From assembly GCA_910586555.1 (NCBI GenBank), contig CAJUJY010000063.1:1-19545 (forward strand): 19,545 nt of DNA, read 5' to 3'. The position numbers were made by a program, and so were the translations under genes. Positions 16,127 to 19,545 of the stretch are shown in pieces. Position 1 is the stretch's first letter, and the number at the start of each line of letters is the position of its first letter. The notes beneath the pieces were generated by a model, which did not search any database, had not been told where the DNA came from, and worked only from the letters and a program-made list of their open reading frames with translations. This DNA is from an uncultured Lachnospiraceae bacterium (GTDB lineage: Bacteria > Bacillota > Clostridia > Lachnospirales > Lachnospiraceae).

Positions 16127-16155
16127 ATATTAACACATAACTTATATTAAAACAA
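16127..16155 (-). promoter_or_regulatory. Promoter of the two-component gene cluster
   Basis: On the minus strand TTGTTT (16150-16155), 17 bases and TAATAT (16127-16132), about 25 bases before the GTG of the LytTR gene. The -35 box is weak, consistent with an activated promoter. Confidence 0.55.
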
Positions 16156-16165
16156 TTTTTTTGTC

Positions 16166-16192
16166 GTTCATTCCCTTATAACTGTTATTCAT
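16166..16192. promoter_or_regulatory. Possible LytTR-type binding region
   Basis: A dyad ATAAC-T-GTTAT (16178-16188) and two GTT-containing half-sites (GTTCATTC at 16166, GTTATTCAT at 16184) lie between the divergent promoters, roughly 50-60 bases upstream of both start points. They resemble AgrA-like sites only partly; the assignment rests mainly on position. Confidence 0.35.
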
Positions 16193-16200
16193 CCTAAAAT

Positions 16201-16224
16201 GGCGAAAAAGGGTAGCATTTCGCC
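16201..16224. promoter_or_regulatory. Operator-like dyad at the divergent plus-strand promoter
   Basis: GGCGAAA (16201-16207) and TTTCGCC (16218-16224) form a perfect 7-bp inverted repeat with a 10-base spacer. It covers the -46 to -23 region of the TATAAT box that follows, so it is well placed for a regulator. Confidence 0.55.
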
Positions 16225-16235
16225 GAAAATAGTTG

Positions 16236-16241
16236 TATAAT
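16236..16241 (+). promoter_or_regulatory. Consensus -10 box of a divergent transcript
   Basis: A perfect TATAAT on the plus strand has no -35 element at 16-18 bases (TAGCAT there). The predicted start is near 16247. Absence of a -35 box with a dyad upstream suggests activator dependence. Confidence 0.5.
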
Positions 16242-16246
16242 GTATT

Positions 16247-16435
16247 TGCAATGGGTAACAAACCTTAAGTCTAGACTAATTAACCTGGGTTCTGTTTGCT
16301 TTGGCTAAGCAAGAAAGGAGTATGCAGGAAATAAAGTTTAATAGGGAAATTAATGGGAATAAAAGTAGAAATAGATTTCACACAAAATGACCGGATTAAA
16401 AACAGATGCAACTATAAAGCTGCATCTGTTTTTTT
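16247..16435 (+). ncRNA. Candidate small RNA of about 190 nt divergent from the LytTR gene
   Basis: Between the TATAAT at 16236 and a strong terminator ending at 16435 lies no convincing gene. The predicted RNA contains a hairpin UUGCUU/AAGCAA with loop UGGCU (16296-16312), directly followed by AAAGGAG (16314-16320), a palindrome AGTCTAGACT near 16268 and several G-rich runs (AGGAAA, AGGGAAA, TGGGAA). Open frames at 16322 (22 codons, ATG one base after GGAG) and 16353 (29 codons, running through the terminator) look unlikely to be translated. This fills the 310-bp gap 16102-16411. Confidence 0.45.
16398..16435. terminator. Strong bidirectional terminator shared by the sRNA unit and tenI
   Basis: AACAGATGCA/TGCATCTGTT (16401-16410 and 16421-16430), extended by three A-T pairs, has a 10-base loop and a seven-T tract on the plus strand. 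The minus strand ends in TGTTTTT. The tenI stop codon (16412-16414) lies in the loop, so the last tenI codons double as a terminator arm. Confidence 0.85.
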
Positions 16436-17011
16436 CATATAGCCAGACATCAGGCATACTCCTGCTGCACCTGCCTCTATACAGCAGAAAGCATTATTTT
16501 CATTAATTCCTCCTATTGCATAAACAGGAATGTTTACTTTATTACAAACTTTTTTAAGAAACCCTGTGCCCCGTGGCTTTACGCCTTCTTTACAGGCAGT
16601 TTCAAATATATGCCCTGCCATAATATAAGATGCACCAGCTTTCTGTGCATTTACTGCCTCTTCTTCTGAGTGTATTGATACACCCTTAACTTTAAAACAA
16701 TTTTTTTCACTGGCTGGCATATCCATAAACATTGTATATGGAAGATGTATGCCATCTGCACCAAGCTTTAATGCTGTATCTTTAAAATAATGCAGTACAC
16801 ATAAAGTATTATTATCATTACAAATTTGCATTACTTTTTCTGCCAGTATAATATATTCCTCTTCCTTAAGGTCTTTTTCCCTTAAAACCAGCATGCCAGG
16901 CTTGTTATTACATGTTAGTATATGCTGGATATGTGTATAAAAATCCCCTTTAACAAGATGGCGGTTTGTAATGCATATAAGCTTATAATCTATATTCCTG
17001 CCAGATACCAT
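16412..17011 (-). CDS. tenI: TenI-like thiazole tautomerase (ThiE/TenI family)
   Basis: The 199-residue TIM-barrel protein belongs to the ThiE/TenI family. The diagnostic segment is YIMAGHIFETACKEG followed by KPRG (about 130-148), which matches TenI (FGHVFETDCKKG in B. subtilis, as recalled) and not ThiE (GPIFPTxTK). The ThiE substrate motif GQxD is replaced by HLPYTMF (89-95), also as in TenI. H134 would be the TenI active-site histidine. TenI speeds the aromatisation of the thiazole product of ThiG, and here it closes a thiazole operon. Automatic annotation may call it thiamine phosphate synthase; I judge that less likely. AAAGGGGG 6 bases before the ATG fixes the start. Confidence 0.8.
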   Translation of the reverse strand: MVSGRNIDYKLICITNRHLVKGDFYTHIQHILTCNNKPGMLVLREKDLKEEEYIILAEKVMQICNDNNTLCVLHYFKDTALKLGADGIHLPYTMFMDMPASEKNCFKVKGVSIHSEEEAVNAQKAGASYIMAGHIFETACKEGVKPRGTGFLKKVCNKVNIPVYAIGGINENNAFCCIEAGAAGVCLMSGYMKKTDAAL

Positions 17012-17056
17012 ATATCCCCCTTTCCTAAATACTTTAAGCCTGCCAGAAATAACTAT

Positions 17057-18310
17057 TTAAACATAAACATAATCATTTAATACAGGCTGTAGCCCTTCTG
17101 ATGACATATCACCATACATTTCATCAAAGCTCCTTGCATCAGATATTTCAAACTGTTCATCTCCAGCACTTTCATCTTCCCAGCCCTCATATTTACTTTC
17201 ATGGTCGCCTATTCCTGTTGAAACCCCGGCAGAAACCTTTGTTGCAGCAATTTTTACTATTCCGTCCCTGAAATGTTTCTGTTCCCTTGATGAAACAGTA
17301 ATCCCTATATATGGAAGAAAAATCCTGTATGCACAAAGCACCTGGCAAAGCTGCTTTTCATGTACATCAAGCGGGTTTATTTTGTCATTGTTTATAATAG
17401 GGCGCAGCCTTGGACATGAAAGGGAATATTCTATATGTGGGTATTTCCTCTGTAAATAATATGCATGTAATGCTGTAGCAAATGCATCTTTCCTAAAATC
17501 CGAAAGGCCTAAAAGTGCTGACAGCCCAACTCCCCTCATTCCTCCCATTATTGCGCGCTCCTGCGCTTCAAACCTGTATGGGAACACCCTTTTATGCCCC
17601 ATAAGGTGAAGGGTTTCATACTTATCTGGTTCATATGTTTCCTGGAACACTGTTACATAATCTGCGCCACATTCATGTAAGTATTTGTATTCATCTGTAT
17701 TTACTGGGTAAATCTCAAGTCCCACATTCCTAAAATACTGCCTTGCAAGTTTACATGCTTCACCTATGTACTCTATGCCGCTCATGCCCCTGCTTTCACC
17801 TGTAAGTATAAGTATTTCTTCAATTCCTGAATCTGCAATAACCTTCATTTCATGCTCTATTTCCTGCATGTCAAGCTTTTTCCTGTTAATATCATTATAA
17901 CAGTTAAACCCACAGTAAATACAGTAGTTTTCACAAAAATTAGCAATGTAAAGCGGTGTAAACATATAAACTGTATTTCCAAAATGTTTACTGGTTTCGG
18001 TTTTTGCCCTCTTTGCCATATTCTCAAGAAATGGCATTGCAGCAGGTGAAAGCAGTGCCTTAAAGCCTTCTATAGTACAATTTTCACTATTAATTGCCCT
18101 TTCAACATCTGCTGCATTATACTGGTTATAGTCAAACGCTTTTACTTCACTTAAAACTTTATCCATAATACCAGAAGAAATTTTTTCCATTCCTTCCATA
18201 TATTCCATATGGCTGGCCCTTGCAGATGGATCATTTTCAATAAGATGTTTATGTTCAAGGGCTGCACTGCTTAATTTACCTGAATCCACAAAAAACTGGT
18301 TCTGTGCCAT
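17057..18310 (-). CDS. thiH: 2-iminoacetate synthase (tyrosine lyase)
   Basis: The 417-residue radical SAM enzyme has its cluster motif at C126-x3-C130-x2-C133 (CENYCIYCGF) and the family motifs LTGESRGMSG, VFQETY, MRGVGLSALLGLSD, YSLSCPRLRP and the C-terminal EQFEISDARS. It cleaves tyrosine to 2-iminoacetate (dehydroglycine) and p-cresol, supplying the C2-N3 part of the thiazole to ThiG; its oxygen sensitivity fits an anaerobe. The N-terminus is about 40 residues longer than E. coli ThiH, but AAAGGAAGG 8 bases before the ATG supports this start. It begins 17 bases after thiG. Confidence 0.95.
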   Translation of the reverse strand: MAQNQFFVDSGKLSSAALEHKHLIENDPSARASHMEYMEGMEKISSGIMDKVLSEVKAFDYNQYNAADVERAINSENCTIEGFKALLSPAAMPFLENMAKRAKTETSKHFGNTVYMFTPLYIANFCENYCIYCGFNCYNDINRKKLDMQEIEHEMKVIADSGIEEILILTGESRGMSGIEYIGEACKLARQYFRNVGLEIYPVNTDEYKYLHECGADYVTVFQETYEPDKYETLHLMGHKRVFPYRFEAQERAIMGGMRGVGLSALLGLSDFRKDAFATALHAYYLQRKYPHIEYSLSCPRLRPIINNDKINPLDVHEKQLCQVLCAYRIFLPYIGITVSSREQKHFRDGIVKIAATKVSAGVSTGIGDHESKYEGWEDESAGDEQFEISDARSFDEMYGDMSSEGLQPVLNDYVYV

Positions 18311-18327
18311 ATTAAAAGCCTTCCTTT

Positions 18328-19101
18328 CTAATCCCTTAAAAATCCCGTAAGCGGGTCAGATGCAGAAGCACCACGCCAAAGGACACGCCCAAGCCCTGCC
18401 AGGTAAGCACTCCTGCCAGCTTCTATAGCAGCTTTAAATGCACCTGCCATTACAGGGATATTGCCTGCTGTAGCAATAGCAGTATTTGCCATAATTGCAG
18501 CTGCCCCCATTTCCATAGCCTCACAAGCCTGTGAAGGCCTTCCTATGCCTGCATCTACTATTACAGGAAGATCTGTTTCATCAATAATTATCTGTATAAA
18601 CTCTTTTGTTGCAAGCCCCTTGTTAGAACCAATAGGTGAAGCAAGCGGCATTATTGCAGCAGCGCCTGCGCTGGCAAGCTCCCTTGCAGCATAAAGATCA
18701 GGGTACATATAAGGAAGGACAATAAATCCTTCTTTAACAAGCATTTCCGTAGCTTTAATTGTTTCTGCATTATCAGGAAGCAGATATTTACTGTCCCTCA
18801 TAATCTCTATTTTTACAAAATCACCACAGCCAAGTTCCCTTGACATTCTTGCAATCCTTACAGCTTCTTTAGCATCCCTTGCACCAGAAGTATTTGGAAG
18901 CAGTGTAACATTATCTGGTATGTAGTCAAGAATATTTTCATTCTTTTTTGTATTTGTACGGCGTACTGCAAGGGTAATAATCTCTGCACCTGCATTTTCC
19001 ACTGCTGCCTTAACCAGTTCCATTGAATACTTGCCAGAGCCAAGTATAAAACGCGATTTAAATTCTTTGCCTCCTAAAGTAAATGTATCTTTACTATCCA
19101 T
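18328..19101 (-). CDS. thiG: Thiazole synthase
   Basis: The 257-residue TIM barrel has ThiG signatures throughout: SRFILGSGKY, TLAVRR, LLPNTSGARDA, the Schiff-base lysine K97 (GDFVKIEIMRD; K96 in B. subtilis) that binds 1-deoxy-D-xylulose 5-phosphate, MPLASPIGSNKG, VIVDAGIGRPSQACEAMEMG and a C-terminal GRVLWRGASASDPLTG. It condenses the sugar phosphate with 2-iminoacetate and sulfur from ThiS thiocarboxylate. GGGGA 8 bases before the ATG. It is second in the thi operon, 52 bases after thiS, with no thiF between. Confidence 0.96.
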   Translation of the reverse strand: MDSKDTFTLGGKEFKSRFILGSGKYSMELVKAAVENAGAEIITLAVRRTNTKKNENILDYIPDNVTLLPNTSGARDAKEAVRIARMSRELGCGDFVKIEIMRDSKYLLPDNAETIKATEMLVKEGFIVLPYMYPDLYAARELASAGAAAIMPLASPIGSNKGLATKEFIQIIIDETDLPVIVDAGIGRPSQACEAMEMGAAAIMANTAIATAGNIPVMAGAFKAAIEAGRSAYLAGLGRVLWRGASASDPLTGFLRD

Positions 19102-19153
19102 ATTCTAAATCCCCATTTCTATTATTTTATAAAGCCACATGTCTACTGGCATA

Positions 19154-19351
19154 TTACTGCCCACCGCCTACAAAGCTTACTATTTCAACAATATCACCAT
19201 CTGAAAGTATGTATTCACTATATTTTTGCTTTGGAATAATTTTCTCATTACATTCAACAGCAATCCCTTCAATTATATAATTATTCCCTGAAAGGTATTC
19301 GGCCAGTGTCTGCCCTGCTGCGTCAACACTTTCACCATTAATCTTTACCAT
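19154..19351 (-). CDS. thiS: Sulfur carrier protein ThiS with an extra C-terminal residue
   Basis: The 65-residue ubiquitin-fold protein (MVKINGESVDAAGQTLAEYL at the start) has the typical VEIVSFVGGG near the end. ThiS must finish in Gly-Gly so that ThiF can adenylate the last glycine and load sulfur as thiocarboxylate. Here one codon follows, giving GGGQ before TAA. The glutamine would have to be removed or tolerated. AAGGAG 7 bases before the ATG. It is the first gene after the thi promoter and leader hairpin. Confidence 0.92.
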   Translation of the reverse strand: MVKINGESVDAAGQTLAEYLSGNNYIIEGIAVECNEKIIPKQKYSEYILSDGDIVEIVSFVGGGQ

Positions 19352-19376
19352 TTAAAATCTCCTTCCATTCTGCCTT

Positions 19377-19431
19377 AAAAAAGCCACATAAAGAAATTAT
19401 ACCCAAGGTGGTATACCCCTTTATGTGGCCT
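19377..19431 (-). terminator. Leader terminator/attenuator before thiS
   Basis: On the minus strand, GCCACATAAAG (19419-19429) pairs perfectly with CTTTATGTGGC (19383-19393) and is followed by TTTTTT (19377-19382). Inside the loop a second stem TATACC/GGTATA closes ACCTTG. This full intrinsic terminator stands between the thi promoter and thiS, so transcription into the operon must bypass it. The TPP riboswitch core (CUGAGA and the ACCUGAUCUGG-type block) is not present. Confidence 0.75.
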
Positions 19432-19453
19432 TATGCCTTACTCTGCTGATAGT

Positions 19454-19482
19454 ATATTACCATTTATATATGAATATGTCAA
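19454..19482 (-). promoter_or_regulatory. thiS: Near-consensus promoter of the thi operon
   Basis: On the minus strand a perfect TTGACA (19477-19482), 17 bases and TAATAT (19454-19459) precede a predicted start near 19447. The -35 box lies only 8 bases inside the right inverted repeat arm. Confidence 0.8.
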
Positions 19483-19490
19483 GCCCTGCC

Positions 19491-19545
19491 TGCACGGAAA
19501 TCAATTTTCAAAAAGTTAAAGATAAGATATAATGAAGGCATGGAT
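19491..19545. repeat. Right arm of the 55-bp terminal inverted repeat
   Basis: Exact reverse complement of bases 1-55. The inner boundary is TGCACGGAAA at 19491; the bases just inside (GCCCTGCC) do not match the other side. See the left arm for the assembly caveat. Confidence 0.95.
19505..19533 (+). promoter_or_regulatory. Possible outward-facing promoter in the right repeat arm
   Basis: TTTTCA, 17 bases and a perfect TATAAT read out of the window, mirror image of the element at 13-41. It may belong to the flanking repeated element. Confidence 0.35.

Noticed and set aside
16322..16390. 22-codon open frame with GGAG just upstream
   Set aside because: The GGAG is one base from the ATG, too close to initiate; the peptide has no signal or AgrD-like features.
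16353..16442. 29-codon open frame ending in NRCNYKAASVFFI
   Set aside because: It runs through the strong terminator hairpin and T-tract, so the mRNA would usually end before the stop codon; a weak GGGA is its only ribosome site.
16412..17011. Calling the last thi gene thiE
   Set aside because: The GHIFETACKEG and HLPYTMF segments match TenI; the ThiE GQxD and GPIxPTxTK motifs are missing.
19352..19482. TPP riboswitch upstream of the thi operon
   Set aside because: Expected from pathway, but the conserved TPP core sequences and length are absent.
1..19545. A linear plasmid or phage with true 55-bp terminal inverted repeats
   Set aside because: Gene content is ordinary chromosomal housekeeping and sensory genes with no replication or phage functions, and exactly 55 bp is better explained by assembly.

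Overview
The window is AT-rich, has strong AGGAGG-type ribosome binding sites and good sigma-A-like promoters. It carries families typical of Clostridia: an Agr-type GHKL kinase with a LytTR regulator, a Bce-like kinase/regulator pair, a PadR-HAAS-DUF4097 cluster and a thiS-thiG-thiH-tenI operon. The best guess is an anaerobic gut Firmicute, probably Lachnospiraceae; that is inference from gene content and style, not from a marker gene. There are no rRNA or tRNA genes, no transposase and no CRISPR array.

Layout. 1-2646 (+): a compact operon of a histidine phosphatase, endonuclease IV (nfo) and an S66 LD-carboxypeptidase. 2743-4794 (-): a dCache chemoreceptor. 4974-5564 (+): a small lipoprotein. 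5662-6102 (-): an Rrf2-family repressor with a dyad over its own promoter. 6362-8684 (+): a PadR regulator, a HAAS-domain membrane protein and a DUF4097 beta-solenoid protein, behind a promoter followed by an elaborate repeat/palindrome operator. 8998-11475 (+): a secreted protein with five FN3 domains and a propeller-like C-terminus, after a 313-bp structured intergenic region.

11597-16101 (-): LytTR regulator, GHKL kinase, OmpR-type regulator, intramembrane-sensing kinase, then two small proteins. The two two-component systems lie back to back with no transporter beside them. Divergent from the LytTR gene, a 310-bp region holds an operator-like dyad, a TATAAT box lacking a -35 element and a terminator about 190 nt downstream. 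This looks like a regulated small RNA.

16412-19351 (-): thiazole-branch thiamine genes thiS, thiG, thiH and tenI, driven by a near-consensus promoter with a terminator hairpin only about 20 nt after the predicted transcription start. No thiF and no true thiE lie here, and ThiS has one residue after its Gly-Gly tail.

The two ends of the window are a perfect 55-bp inverted repeat. That length equals a common assembler k-mer, so the ends probably mark one repeat boundary met in opposite orientations. The DNA may lie between inverted copies of a longer repeat or form an invertible segment.
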